A stretch of 64,000 nt of DNA from Streptomyces viridiviolaceus (GTDB taxonomy: Bacteria; Actinomycetota; Actinomycetes; Streptomycetales; Streptomycetaceae), in assembly GCF_014650995.1 (NCBI RefSeq), contig NZ_BMWA01000014.1, forward strand, positions 186,001 to 250,000. Direction: 5' to 3'. Below the pieces are notes generated by a model. It was given only the letters and a program-made list of their open reading frames with translations. It did no database searches and was not told the origin of the DNA. The position numbers and the translations under genes are program-made. Shown here in pieces: positions 15,899-24,523 of this stretch (position 1 is its first letter; every line of letters begins with the position of its first letter).

Positions 15899-17929
15899 GT
15901 GGAGGCTTCGAAGGCTGACGACTCGACGGTCCTGAACTCCCTGTTCAGCCAGTCACCCCAGGGCCTGTTCGTCTTCGACGCCGAACTGCGCGTCGTGCGT
16001 TACAACCCGTCCGGACGCGGAATGCGGGGCTTGCCGGCCGACGAGGTCATCGGCCATCAGGTCGAGGATTTCGCCCCCGGCTTCCGATCGCCCGAGTTCA
16101 AGGACCTGGCCCGGAGGGTTCTCGCCACGGGTGAGCCGCTGCGGTGCCATCTCCTGCGGGGCCCTTCCCCCTCGGAACCGGGCAGGACACTGGCGGTCGA
16201 GTTGTCCCTCTTCCGTCTGAACGGGCCGCAGGGCGACACCCTGGGGCTCGTGGGCATGGTCGAGGACGTGACCGAACGGCAGGCCGCGGCGGATCGGCTG
16301 GCCGTGCTGAGCAACGTGCACCGGGCCGTCGGCGCCACGCTGGACGAGTGCTCCACCGCCGAAGACCTGGTCGAGGCCCTGGTTCCCGAGTTCGCCGACG
16401 CCGCTACCGTGCACCTGCTGGAGGCCGTCGCGGACGGGAGCGCGCCGCGGCCGGGGCCGCTGCAGGCGGACACCCCTCTGCGCCGGATCGCCTCCGCACC
16501 GGGCTCCGCCCAGCCGGACGGGCCGGAAGAGGGCGCCGCCCGCCCCTTCCCCTACCCCACGCCGTTCACCCAGGTCCTCAACGACCTGCGGGCCCGCGTG
16601 CTGTCACTGTCGGGCGACACACCGTGGCTGAAGGCGGACCCCGGTCAGTTCGCGCCGCTCGTCGAAGCGGGTGTCCACTCGATGATCGTCGCACCGCTCA
16701 CGGTCCGGGACGACCTGCTCGGACTGCTCACGCTGTACCGGACCACGCGCCCCGATCCCTTCGACGAAGCGGACCTGGACCTCGTCCGGCAGGCTGCCCT
16801 GGCCGCTTCCGCCCACCTCGGCAACGCGTGCACGTACCGACGCGAGCACACCATCGCCACCACCCTCCAGCGCCGGCTTCAGCCCGAGCCGAGCCCCACG
16901 CTGTCCGCCGTCGAGACGGCCAACGTCTACCTGCCGGAGAGCGCGGGTGGCGACTGGTTCGACGTGATCCCGCTGTCGGGGGCCCGCGTGGCACTCGTCG
17001 TCGGCGACGTCGCCGGCCACGGCATCGACGCGGCCGCCACCATGGGTCAGCTGCGCATCGCGCTGCGCACGCTGGCGCTGCAGGACCTGGAGACGGACGA
17101 GCTGTTCACCCACCTGGACGAGGTCGCGGCGATCGTCGCCGAAAGGTCGGCGGGCGCCGACGACCACGTCGCGACGTGCGCCATCGCGGTGTACGACCCG
17201 GTCTCATGCCTGTGCACCTTCGCCCGGGCGGGCCACCCGACGCCCGTGGTCCTGGACCCGGACGGTGCTCCCGTCACGGTGGACGTACCCGACGGACCCC
17301 GTCTCGGCAAGGGGGGCGGACGCGCGTACACACCGGCCTCGGTACAGCTGGCCCCGGGCAGCCTCGTCGCCCTGTACACCAGCGGGCTCATGGCCACGTA
17401 CGAAGACGACACTGTCGCGCCCCGGCACCGCCTCGAGGAGCTTCTCGCGCCCACCGGACGGCCGCTGGACGAACTCACCGACACCGCGGTGTACACGCTG
17501 GCGCCGTCCCGCGAGGACGACGCCGTGCTCCTGCTCGCGCGCACCCGCGCACTGCCACCGGAGAACGTCTCCGTGTGGACCCTGCCGAGCGAGGACTCCG
17601 TGGTGGCGACGGCCCGGCGCCTGGTGGCCCAGCAGCTCACCGTCTGGAACCTGTCGGAGGCGTCCTTCGACAGCGAGCTGATCGTCAGCGAGCTGGTCAC
17701 CAACGCCATCCGCTACGGCGAGGGCCCGATCCGGCTCCGCCTGATCCTCGACCAGGGCCGCCTGCTGTCGGAGGTCACCGACGCCGGCAGCGCCGCGCCG
17801 CATGTGCGCCGGGCCCGGGAGAGCGACGAGGGGGGCCGAGGTCTCCACATCGTCATGCACCTCAGCTCCCGCTGGGGCGTTCGCCACAGCCGCCAGGGCA
17901 AGACGATCTGGTCGGAACAGCGTCTCTAA
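15899..17929 (+). CDS. PAS-GAF-SpoIIE phosphatase-HATPase signalling protein
   Basis: A 676-residue cytoplasmic regulator. Domains in order are: PAS (about 1-125, SQSPQGLFVFDAELRVVRYN), GAF (about 140-310), a PP2C-type SpoIIE phosphatase (about 325-550, with GGDWFDVIPLSGARVALVVGDVAGHG carrying metal-binding Asp/Gly) and an RsbW-like HATPase_c kinase domain (about 565-676, ELIVSELVTNAIRYG and GGRGLHIVMHLSSRWG). Such proteins both phosphorylate and dephosphorylate STAS anti-anti-sigma factors in sigma-B-like partner-switching networks. A STAS protein is encoded at 32267 but is not adjacent. The GTG start has AGGAG at the right distance. Membrane segments are absent. Confidence 0.93.
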   Translation: MEASKADDSTVLNSLFSQSPQGLFVFDAELRVVRYNPSGRGMRGLPADEVIGHQVEDFAPGFRSPEFKDLARRVLATGEPLRCHLLRGPSPSEPGRTLAVELSLFRLNGPQGDTLGLVGMVEDVTERQAAADRLAVLSNVHRAVGATLDECSTAEDLVEALVPEFADAATVHLLEAVADGSAPRPGPLQADTPLRRIASAPGSAQPDGPEEGAARPFPYPTPFTQVLNDLRARVLSLSGDTPWLKADPGQFAPLVEAGVHSMIVAPLTVRDDLLGLLTLYRTTRPDPFDEADLDLVRQAALAASAHLGNACTYRREHTIATTLQRRLQPEPSPTLSAVETANVYLPESAGGDWFDVIPLSGARVALVVGDVAGHGIDAAATMGQLRIALRTLALQDLETDELFTHLDEVAAIVAERSAGADDHVATCAIAVYDPVSCLCTFARAGHPTPVVLDPDGAPVTVDVPDGPRLGKGGGRAYTPASVQLAPGSLVALYTSGLMATYEDDTVAPRHRLEELLAPTGRPLDELTDTAVYTLAPSREDDAVLLLARTRALPPENVSVWTLPSEDSVVATARRLVAQQLTVWNLSEASFDSELIVSELVTNAIRYGEGPIRLRLILDQGRLLSEVTDAGSAAPHVRRARESDEGGRGLHIVMHLSSRWGVRHSRQGKTIWSEQRL

Positions 17930-18015
17930 GGCCGCGCCTGAGCTCCGCCGCAGCAGGAACCCGTCCAGGAGCACGGCGGTCGGCCTCGTGCGCCGCCTTC
18001 GGCGGCCGGCGTTCG

Positions 18016-18027
18016 TATGATGTTCGG
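18016..18027 (+). promoter_or_regulatory. Leaderless-type promoter of the acyltransferase gene
   Basis: TATGAT at 18016-18021 ends 6 bases before the ATG at 18028, so transcription probably begins at the start codon. No convincing -35 is seen. A GCCGCC-TTC-GGCGGC hairpin at 17992-18006 just upstream may end the preceding transcript. Confidence 0.5.
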
Positions 18028-19392
18028 ATGCCCGGTCTGCGCGAGCTCGCGGAGCGCACACCGCCACAGCGGGAACGGTATGTCGACCTGCTGCGGGCGC
18101 TCGCCATCGTCATCGTGGTGCTCGGCCACTGGATGGTCATCGTGGTCATCGGCGGAGACGACGGCGTGGACGGGTTCAGCGCCCTGGAGGTGCTGCCCTG
18201 GGGCCGTCCGGTCACCTGGCTGTTCCAGGTGATGCCGGTGTTCTTCTTCGTGGGCGGGTTCGCCAACGCCGCCTCGCTGACCTCGCACACCCGTCGGGGC
18301 GGCGGCGTCGGAGACTGGCTGCTCGACCGCAGCGCACGTCTCGTGCGGCCCACGACCGTGCTCCTGGTGACCCTCGCCGCCTCCGCGCTGGTCGCCCGGT
18401 CGGCCGGAGTGGACCCCGTTCAGGTGGGCCGTGCGGTGTGGCTGTCCGCGATCCCGCTGTGGTTCCTGCTCGTCTACCTCCTGATGGTCTTCCTCACGCC
18501 GCTGATGCACGCCCTCCACCGGCGGGCGGGGCTGGCCGTACCGCTCGTACTGGTGGCGCTGGTCGCCGCCGGCGACGTCATGCGGCTGGCTTTCGACGCG
18601 TCGACGTTGCAGCTGGGGAACTACCTGTTCGCCTGGCTGGCGGTGCACCAGATCGGCTTCGCGTGGCAGGACGGAACGCTGCCGGTCCGGCCCGGGGTGG
18701 CCGTGCCGCTGCTGGCGGGCGGGGCCGCATCGGCAGTGCTGCTCACGGTGGCCGGTCCCTACCCGACCAGCATGGTCGACGTCCCTGGCACGTCGTTTCG
18801 CAACCTCTCGCCGCCGACCCTCGCGCTGCTCGCGTTGGCCACGGCTCAGCTCGGGCTGGTGCTGCTGCTGCGCGACGCCGGAGAGCGGCGGTTGCAACGG
18901 CTCGGTCCGTGGACGGCCGTGATCGCCGTCAACTCGGTGATCATGACTGTCCTGCTGTGGCACATGAGCGCGTTCGTGGTCGTGGCGGTGGCCGTGTACG
19001 CCACCGGGCTGTTCCCCCTGCCCCGGCCGCCCGGGGCCACGGGGGAGTGGCTGCTGTGGAAGCTGCCGTGGCTGGTCGCGCTCTTCGCCGTGCTCGGCGC
19101 GTTCCTGGCGGTCTTCGGCCGGGTCGAGAGGCGCGGTCCACGGGGCGGCGGCCGGTGGCTCGACCCCGTGGCCTCGCGCAGTCGGTGGACGCCGAGGGCG
19201 CTCGGCCGGCCCCGGTCGCGCGCCACCGTGACCGCCGTCGGCTACGCCGCCACCGTGCTCGGTCTGCTCGGTGTGGCCTTCGCCGGACCGGCCGACCACG
19301 GCCTGCTGGGGCTGCCGGCCGGAGCCCTGGCCGTCTTCCTGGCCGGCGCAGCCCTGCTCCGCACGGCCCGGGCGGCAAGGCCCCGAAGCTGA
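18028..19392 (+). CDS. Acyltransferase 3 family membrane protein
   Basis: A 454-residue polytopic protein of the acyltransferase-3 (OafA/NolL-like) family, which moves acyl groups onto exported sugars or lipids. The opening RERYVDLLRALAIVIVVLGHWMV contains the family R-x-x-x-x-D-x-L-R-A-x-A-I pattern and the essential His of helix 1. About ten hydrophobic helices follow, with a hydrophilic insert around residues 370-395. The ATG at 18028 was chosen because the family start follows it and a TATGAT box sits just upstream. No acceptor can be inferred from the neighbours. Confidence 0.85.
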   Translation: MPGLRELAERTPPQRERYVDLLRALAIVIVVLGHWMVIVVIGGDDGVDGFSALEVLPWGRPVTWLFQVMPVFFFVGGFANAASLTSHTRRGGGVGDWLLDRSARLVRPTTVLLVTLAASALVARSAGVDPVQVGRAVWLSAIPLWFLLVYLLMVFLTPLMHALHRRAGLAVPLVLVALVAAGDVMRLAFDASTLQLGNYLFAWLAVHQIGFAWQDGTLPVRPGVAVPLLAGGAASAVLLTVAGPYPTSMVDVPGTSFRNLSPPTLALLALATAQLGLVLLLRDAGERRLQRLGPWTAVIAVNSVIMTVLLWHMSAFVVVAVAVYATGLFPLPRPPGATGEWLLWKLPWLVALFAVLGAFLAVFGRVERRGPRGGGRWLDPVASRSRWTPRALGRPRSRATVTAVGYAATVLGLLGVAFAGPADHGLLGLPAGALAVFLAGAALLRTARAARPRS

Positions 19393-19607
19393 CAGAGGGT
19401 ATGGCCGTCGGCCTTCAGCGCCCGCCTTGAGACGTTCGTACGGCATCCGGGCCCCCCGGATGCACGCTCACCGCCGCTGCGGAAGCGTAGGAGGAAGCGG
19501 CAGGCGCTCTGCGGTGCCGCGGAGGCCTCGCCGCGGACCGGTGACCCGGGTGTGGTTCCTGCCGGGCTCGGGCCGCGCTCGTATGGCTTCCTTTCCGGAG
19601 CATTCAC

Positions 19608-20162
19608 ATGGCTGCGAAACAGTTTCTGCACCGGCTGTCGGCCCCGGCAGAACCGACAGCGCACCCCACCGCCGCGTGGACACCGGCTGCCGACTGGGGA
19701 CTTCTGCTCATCAGACTGACGTTCGGACTGCTCATGGCCGGGCACGGGGCCCAGAAGTTGTTCGGTCTCTTCGGCGGTGACGGGCTGGCGGCGACCGGCA
19801 AGGGGTTCGACGCCTTGGGCTACCACCCAGGAGAGGTCTTCGCGGTGATCGGCGGCCTGTCGGAAGTCCTCGGCGGCCTCGGCCTGGCCCTGGGTTTCCT
19901 GACCCCGCTGGCCGCTGCCGCACTGATCGGAGTCATGATCAATGCCATGGCGACCGTCGGTGGGGCCCACGGTCTGTGGGTGGTGGACGGCGGTGTGGAG
20001 TACAACGTCTGCATCGCCGTCGTCGCCCTGGCGATCGCGGCGATCGGCCCGGGCCGGCTCGCCGTCGACCGGTTCTTCCGCTGGGGCAGGGGTGGCTGGG
20101 CCTCGGCCGCGTTCGCCCTCGGTCTCGGCGGTATCGGGGCGGCCATCACGCTGAGTCTTTGA
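19608..20162 (+). CDS. DoxX family membrane protein
   Basis: A 184-residue protein with four predicted membrane helices and the DoxX opening WGLLLIRLTFGLLMAGHGAQKLFGLFGG (about residues 30-57). The internal part VIGGLSEVLGGLGLALGFLTPLAAAALIGVMI is also family-typical. DoxX-like proteins participate in redox or membrane-associated oxidoreductase complexes; the precise role here is unknown. A basic N-terminal extension precedes helix 1. It stands alone with 215 bases upstream and 225 downstream. The ribosome site is weak (TTCCGGAGCATTCAC). Confidence 0.88.
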   Translation: MAAKQFLHRLSAPAEPTAHPTAAWTPAADWGLLLIRLTFGLLMAGHGAQKLFGLFGGDGLAATGKGFDALGYHPGEVFAVIGGLSEVLGGLGLALGFLTPLAAAALIGVMINAMATVGGAHGLWVVDGGVEYNVCIAVVALAIAAIGPGRLAVDRFFRWGRGGWASAAFALGLGGIGAAITLSL

Positions 20163-20387
20163 CGGCGTGCCGACGGCCCGCCGCCCTGACGGCACCAGGG
20201 CGATGGCGGCGGTGGAGCACCCGGGCCAGGAACTCGTCCCGGCCCAGTGGCCCGGTGCCGTCGAGGGATGTCGCGTTCGCCGGTCACGAAGTCTCACCGG
20301 GCCTCGGGCACGTGGCCTTCCGGCCACCGTAGTGATGCCGCGCACATGCCCACGGTGGCCGTGGCGGTCGCGTGTTAGCGTCCGCGG

Positions 20388-21719
20388 GTGATCGAACCGG
20401 CCCTGGAAGCGCCTGCATCGGCTGGCGGAGTCCGTACCGTCGGCCCTCGCGGCCCCCTCACCGGACCCCTGTCGCCGGACGCCCCCGACCCACTCGCGCT
20501 GCTCGATCTGTTCGGCGACGGCTTCGTCCGCGACCCCTACCCCTGGCTGGACACCCTGCGCGCCCAGGCCCCCGTGCACCACGACCCCAGGACCGGACTG
20601 TGGTTGATCAGCCGGCACCGGGACATCCGTCGGGTGCTGCTCGACCCGGCCGCCTTTCGTCCGGACAATGCTCAGCAGGCCGTCACCCGGCTGCCCATGG
20701 CCGTGCTGCGGGTGCTCGCCCGCGCGGGCTTCCAGCTCCCGCCCGCTCTGGCCAACAACGGCGCCCCCAGCCACTCGGGCCTGCGCAGGGTCGTCACCCG
20801 GTTCTTCAACGCCCAGCGCATCGCAGCCGCTGTGCCCGTGATCGAGCGCATCGCCGGCGAACTGATCGCCGCGACCCGCGCGCACATCGACGCCCACGGC
20901 GAAAGCGATCTGTTCGCAGCGTTCGCCCAGGTCCTCCCCTGCCGGGTGCTGATGGAGCTGCTGGGCATCGAGGACGTCGATCCGGCCACGCTGATCCGCT
21001 GGAGCGACGCCTCGTTGGAGCTGTTCTGGGGCAGGCCGACTCCGGACCGGCAGCTGGAACTGGCTGAGCTGGTCGGCGAGTTCCACCAGTGGCTGAGCGC
21101 GACCGTGCGGGCCGGAGCGGCTGCCCCGGAATCCTTCGTGGGCGCACTCGCCCGACATCGTCTTCCGGACGGTACGCCGTTGGACCCCAGGACGGCGGTC
21201 AGCGCGTGCTTCTTCGTCTTCATCGCCGGACAGTCCACCACCGGACAGCTGATCGCCACCGTGCTGCGCCGGGCGCTCGCCGACCCCGTGCCGTGGCCGG
21301 ATCTCGCGCAGCGGGCGGGTCTGGCGGAGGCGTGGGTGGAGGAGGTGCTGCGGCGCGAGCCGCCGGTCACCACCTGGCGGCGGGTCACGGCGCGCCGGGT
21401 GGAACTGGGCGGGGCGGAGCTGCCCGCGGGCGCGGAACTGCTGCTCATGCTTCAGGGCAGTGGTTCGGACCCGGAGGTGTTCGCCGAGCCGGAGCGGATG
21501 TGCCCGTACCGGCCTGACATCCGCCACCACCTGGCCTTCGGTGCCGGCCGCCACCGCTGTCCCGGGGCGTCGTTGGCGCGTACGGAGGCGGCGGTGGCCC
21601 TGCGGGCGGCGGCTCGTGGGCTGCCGGAGGTCCGGCCGGCCGAGGGGGACGGACAGCAGCCCATGCTGGGCCTGCTGTCCTTCCGGGCACCGCTGCGGGT
21701 GACGGTGGTCGGAAAGTAG
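20388..21719 (+). CDS. Cytochrome P450
   Basis: A 443-residue bacterial class I P450 mono-oxygenase. The I-helix oxygen-binding motif is FIAGQSTTGQ (about residue 280), the K-helix ExxR is EVLRRE, and the heme Cys ligand loop is FGAGRHRCPGASLAR (about residue 390), all intact. It would need a ferredoxin, and none is encoded nearby. It lies just upstream of the carotenoid genes on the same strand, separated from crtY by a small opposite-strand ridA, so a role in carotenoid oxidation is possible but unproven. A TAGCGT box ends 6 bases before the GTG start, suggesting a leaderless transcript. Confidence 0.92.
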   Translation: MIEPALEAPASAGGVRTVGPRGPLTGPLSPDAPDPLALLDLFGDGFVRDPYPWLDTLRAQAPVHHDPRTGLWLISRHRDIRRVLLDPAAFRPDNAQQAVTRLPMAVLRVLARAGFQLPPALANNGAPSHSGLRRVVTRFFNAQRIAAAVPVIERIAGELIAATRAHIDAHGESDLFAAFAQVLPCRVLMELLGIEDVDPATLIRWSDASLELFWGRPTPDRQLELAELVGEFHQWLSATVRAGAAAPESFVGALARHRLPDGTPLDPRTAVSACFFVFIAGQSTTGQLIATVLRRALADPVPWPDLAQRAGLAEAWVEEVLRREPPVTTWRRVTARRVELGGAELPAGAELLLMLQGSGSDPEVFAEPERMCPYRPDIRHHLAFGAGRHRCPGASLARTEAAVALRAAARGLPEVRPAEGDGQQPMLGLLSFRAPLRVTVVGK

Positions 21720-21876
21720 ACCAGCGAGGGACCCCGCACGGCGACGACGGCACCCGCCCGCCGGACTCCGAACGCCCGGACCCGGCCGTGTCAGGTCCGA
21801 CGTCGACCGGACCGGCGCTCCGCCACTTCCCGTACGCGGGGAACCGGTCGTCAAGAACAGACTGCGGCCGCAGCCG

Positions 21877-22281
21877 CTACGGCCGTACTGCCACCGCATC
21901 CACCTCGAACAGCATGTCCGGCAGCGCGAGAGATGCCACGCCGCTGAGCGTCTGGGCGGGCAGCCGGTCGCCGAACCGGGCGTGCAGCGCCTTGCCGAGG
22001 ATCTCCAGCTTCCCCAGGTCGTGATCGACGACGAAGGTTCCCAGACGGACCACGTGCTCGTATCCGAGCCCGACCGCCTCCAGTGCCAGCCGCAACCGGT
22101 CGAAGGCCAGATCCACCTGGGTGGCGAAATCCGCGGGCACGGCGGCGCCGGTGTCGTCCGAGGCGTACTGACCGCCGATGAAGACGAGTTCGCCGGGCGC
22201 GGAGACGGCATGGCTGTAACCGAACGGTACCGGGTCGTGGAGGCCGGCCGGATTGGTGATCGTGCGCTGATCGGTCGTCAT
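21877..22281 (-). CDS. RidA family protein
   Basis: A 134-residue Rid (YjgF/YER057c/UK114) protein; such proteins are deaminases of reactive enamine/imine intermediates or related small-molecule binders. The core is YSHAVSAPGELVFIGGQYASDD, then VVRLGTFVVDHD, with PAQTLSGVASLALPDMLFEVDAVAVRP at the end. The catalytic Arg of RidA proper (usually in RxxxxV near the C-terminus) is not obvious, since LSGVASLAL replaces it, so it may belong to a Rid1-7 subgroup. The start is placed at ATG 22281; GGAGG lies 14 bases upstream, further than ideal. It is opposite in strand to the flanking P450 and crtY. Confidence 0.85.
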   Translation of the reverse strand: MTTDQRTITNPAGLHDPVPFGYSHAVSAPGELVFIGGQYASDDTGAAVPADFATQVDLAFDRLRLALEAVGLGYEHVVRLGTFVVDHDLGKLEILGKALHARFGDRLPAQTLSGVASLALPDMLFEVDAVAVRP

Positions 22282-22536
22282 GTCGGAGGAAACGCCCTCC
22301 GCGCCCCGGCTCATTCCGCAGGCGTTGCTGCCTGCTCGCCGCACGCGTGTCCGAGCACGCCGGTGGCCGGGGCAACGACCGAGCGACTCCGCGCCTCGAC
22401 GCCGTCACGCCGGACGAGCCGCCGACGACCCTCCGCGCTACGGCGAGTCGGGTGGGCCACGAGGCGCCCTTGGGCGAGCCGGAGGACGCGCTCGCCACCC
22501 CCGCGATACAGGTGATCGCGTCGATGGAGGAGGAGC

Positions 22537-22563
22537 ATGACCGTTCACCGGCGGACCACGTGA
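22537..22563 (+). CDS. Eight-codon upstream ORF coupled to crtY
   Basis: The best ribosome site in this region (GGAGGAGGAGC) precedes ATG 22537, which opens the eight-residue frame MTVHRRTT. Its TGA overlaps a GTG (22560) in the crtY frame by GTGA. This looks like a translational-coupling or leader arrangement for crtY. Alternatively the true crtY start is ATG 22524 and this frame is chance. Confidence 0.35.
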   Translation: MTVHRRTT

Positions 22564-23795
22564 TCCGGCGTGCCACAGGCCCCGACGAGACGTCCGACGT
22601 CGTCATCGTGGGCGGCGGCGCAGCCGGACTCAGCCTGGCGGACCGGCTGACGCGAACCACAAGCCGCACCGTGACCGTCGTGGAGCCGCCGGACGGACCG
22701 GCGCGACCGCCCGAACGCACCTGGTGCTACTGGGACCGGGCGACGGGGGACCTCGAGGAGGTGATCAGCGCCTCCTGGCCCCGGCTGCGCGTGCACGGCG
22801 CCGACGCCCGTGAGGTCACCGTCGACCCTGAGCCGCTGCGCTACCACATGCTGCGCTCGGCGCAGTTCGAGCGATGGGTGCACTCCCGGCTGGCCCGCTC
22901 CTCCGCGGCGCGCGTCCTGCGCGCGACGGCAGGCACCGTGCGGGACGTGGCCGACGGCGCGGAAGTCCGCTGCTCGACAGCGGACGGCCGGGAGCTGACC
23001 CTGCGGGCCCGCCACGTGTTCGACTCCCGGCCCCTGCCCGCCCTGCCACCGGCCCGGACACTGCTGCTGCAGCACTTCCGCGGCTGGTACCTGCGCACCG
23101 CCGTCGACCGGTTCGACCCCACGGTCGCGGAGCTGATGGACTTCCGGGTGCCACAGCCACGCCACGGTCTCGCCTTCGGCTACGTCCTGCCCCTGGCACC
23201 GGACCGGGCGCTGATCGAGTACACCGAGTTCTCCCGTACGCCGCTGACGACCTCGGCGTACGAGGCGGCACTGGGCCACTACAGCCGGGACATCCTCCGC
23301 CTCGGCACGTTCTCCGTGGAAGCGGCGGAACAGGGAGCCATCCCCATGACCGATGCCCGCTTCCCCCGCCGGATCGGGCCCGCCGTCTTCCGTATCGGCA
23401 CCGCCGGCGGCGCCACCCGCCCGGCGACCGGCTACACCTTCGCCGCCGTGCAGCGGCAGAGCCGGGCCATCGCCGCCGCGCTGCGTGACGGGGGCGCGGT
23501 CGTGCCCCCACCGCACGGACGGCGGGCGCTGGCCATGGACGCGGTGCTCCTGCGCGCACTGGACACCGGGCGGATCGACGGCCCCGCATTCTTCACCGAC
23601 CTGTTCCGCCGCACGCCCCCGGAACGGCTGCTGCGCTTCCTGGACGGTGCCACCACGCTGTGGGAGGAGTGGGGCATCGGCCTGCGCACCCCCGTCGGCC
23701 CGATGCTACGGACCGCCGTCGAGATCCCCTTCCTGCCCCGCCGCACCCGCCGAGCGGACGGCACCCGACCCCGCTACCGAGAGAGCCCGCGATGA
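22560..23795 (+). CDS. crtY: Lycopene beta-cyclase
   Basis: A 411-residue FAD/NAD(P)-type flavoprotein that cyclises lycopene to beta-carotene at the membrane surface. The dinucleotide-binding motif DVVIVGGGAAGLSLADRL is at the N-terminus, ERTWCYWDR follows at about residue 55, and later parts (YVLPLAPDRALIEYTEF, GAIPMTD and GGATRPATGYTF) are hallmarks of CrtY-type cyclases. GTG 22560 gives the usual length; the frame stays open upstream to 22347, with ATG 22524 as an alternative. Its stop overlaps the crtT start (ATGA), so crtY-crtT-crtU form one coupled operon leading to isorenieratene. Confidence 0.92.
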   Translation: MIRRATGPDETSDVVIVGGGAAGLSLADRLTRTTSRTVTVVEPPDGPARPPERTWCYWDRATGDLEEVISASWPRLRVHGADAREVTVDPEPLRYHMLRSAQFERWVHSRLARSSAARVLRATAGTVRDVADGAEVRCSTADGRELTLRARHVFDSRPLPALPPARTLLLQHFRGWYLRTAVDRFDPTVAELMDFRVPQPRHGLAFGYVLPLAPDRALIEYTEFSRTPLTTSAYEAALGHYSRDILRLGTFSVEAAEQGAIPMTDARFPRRIGPAVFRIGTAGGATRPATGYTFAAVQRQSRAIAAALRDGGAVVPPPHGRRALAMDAVLLRALDTGRIDGPAFFTDLFRRTPPERLLRFLDGATTLWEEWGIGLRTPVGPMLRTAVEIPFLPRRTRRADGTRPRYRESPR

Positions 23796-24523
23796 CACTG
23801 CTGCGCGACCACGACCTGGCACGCGCCTTCGACCACGCCTCGCACACGTACGACTGCCTGACGGCCCTGAACCCCGGCCACCGCAGCGACCTGCTCCGCT
23901 CCGCGCGCCGGCTCCGACTGCCCGAGGGCGGAGCCGGCCTGCACGTCCTCGACCTCGGCTGCGGCACCGGCGCCTCCACCCGGGCCCTGCTGCGGGCCGC
24001 ACCCCGTGCCCGCATCACCGGCGTCGACGCCTCGTCCGGGATGCTGCGGCGCGCGCTGGCCAAGCCGTGGCCGGCGCGGGTGCGCTTCCTGCATCTGACA
24101 GCGGAGGAGTTCACGACGGCCGGCGAGGGCCCCTTCGACGCGGTCTTCGCCGCCTATCTGCTGCGCAACGTCACCGACCCCGACCGGGTCCTGGAAGCGG
24201 TCCGTACCCTGCTGCGACCGGGCGGGCGCCTGGTCGTGCACGACTACAGCCTCAGCGGCTCGGCCGTCCACCGTGCCCTGTGGACGGCCGTGTGCCGAGG
24301 GGTGATCATTCCGGCCGGTACGCTCAGCGGCGATCGTGCCCTCTACCGTCACCTGTGGCGCAGCGTCCTGGCCTTCGACACCGCGCCCGCCTTCACGGAC
24401 CGTCTGACGCGTACGGGCTTCACGGGTGTACGCGCGGTCCCCGTCGCCGGGTGGCAGACGGGCATCGTGCACACCTTCCTCGCCCGCAAGGACGCCGGCG
24501 CAACGGTGGTGTCCCCCCGGTGA
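23792..24523 (+). CDS. crtT: Class I SAM-dependent methyltransferase of the carotenoid cluster
   Basis: A 243-residue methyltransferase with the SAM-binding motif LHVLDLGCGTGASTRALL (about residue 50), the second motif GVDASSGML, and the motif FDAVFAAYLLRNVTDPDRVL. It resembles UbiE-type enzymes and sits between crtY and crtU exactly as crtT does in Streptomyces isorenieratene clusters. Its substrate is not established; isorenieratene itself does not need a separate methyl transfer because CrtU moves an existing methyl group. Its start overlaps the crtY stop (ATGA) and its stop overlaps the crtU start (GTGA). Confidence 0.88.
   Translation: MTLLRDHDLARAFDHASHTYDCLTALNPGHRSDLLRSARRLRLPEGGAGLHVLDLGCGTGASTRALLRAAPRARITGVDASSGMLRRALAKPWPARVRFLHLTAEEFTTAGEGPFDAVFAAYLLRNVTDPDRVLEAVRTLLRPGGRLVVHDYSLSGSAVHRALWTAVCRGVIIPAGTLSGDRALYRHLWRSVLAFDTAPAFTDRLTRTGFTGVRAVPVAGWQTGIVHTFLARKDAGATVVSPR

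Noticed and set aside
16144..18027. Very long open frame upstream of the acyltransferase gene, total 1082 codons
   Set aside because: It is the +2 shadow of the PAS-GAF-SpoIIE gene; the translation is Arg/Pro/Gly-rich low-complexity sequence typical of high-GC shadows, and the acyltransferase family begins at 18028.
19242..22211. 989-codon minus-strand frame across DoxX and P450 genes
   Set aside because: Antisense shadow with no domain; codon third positions are biased for the plus-strand genes.
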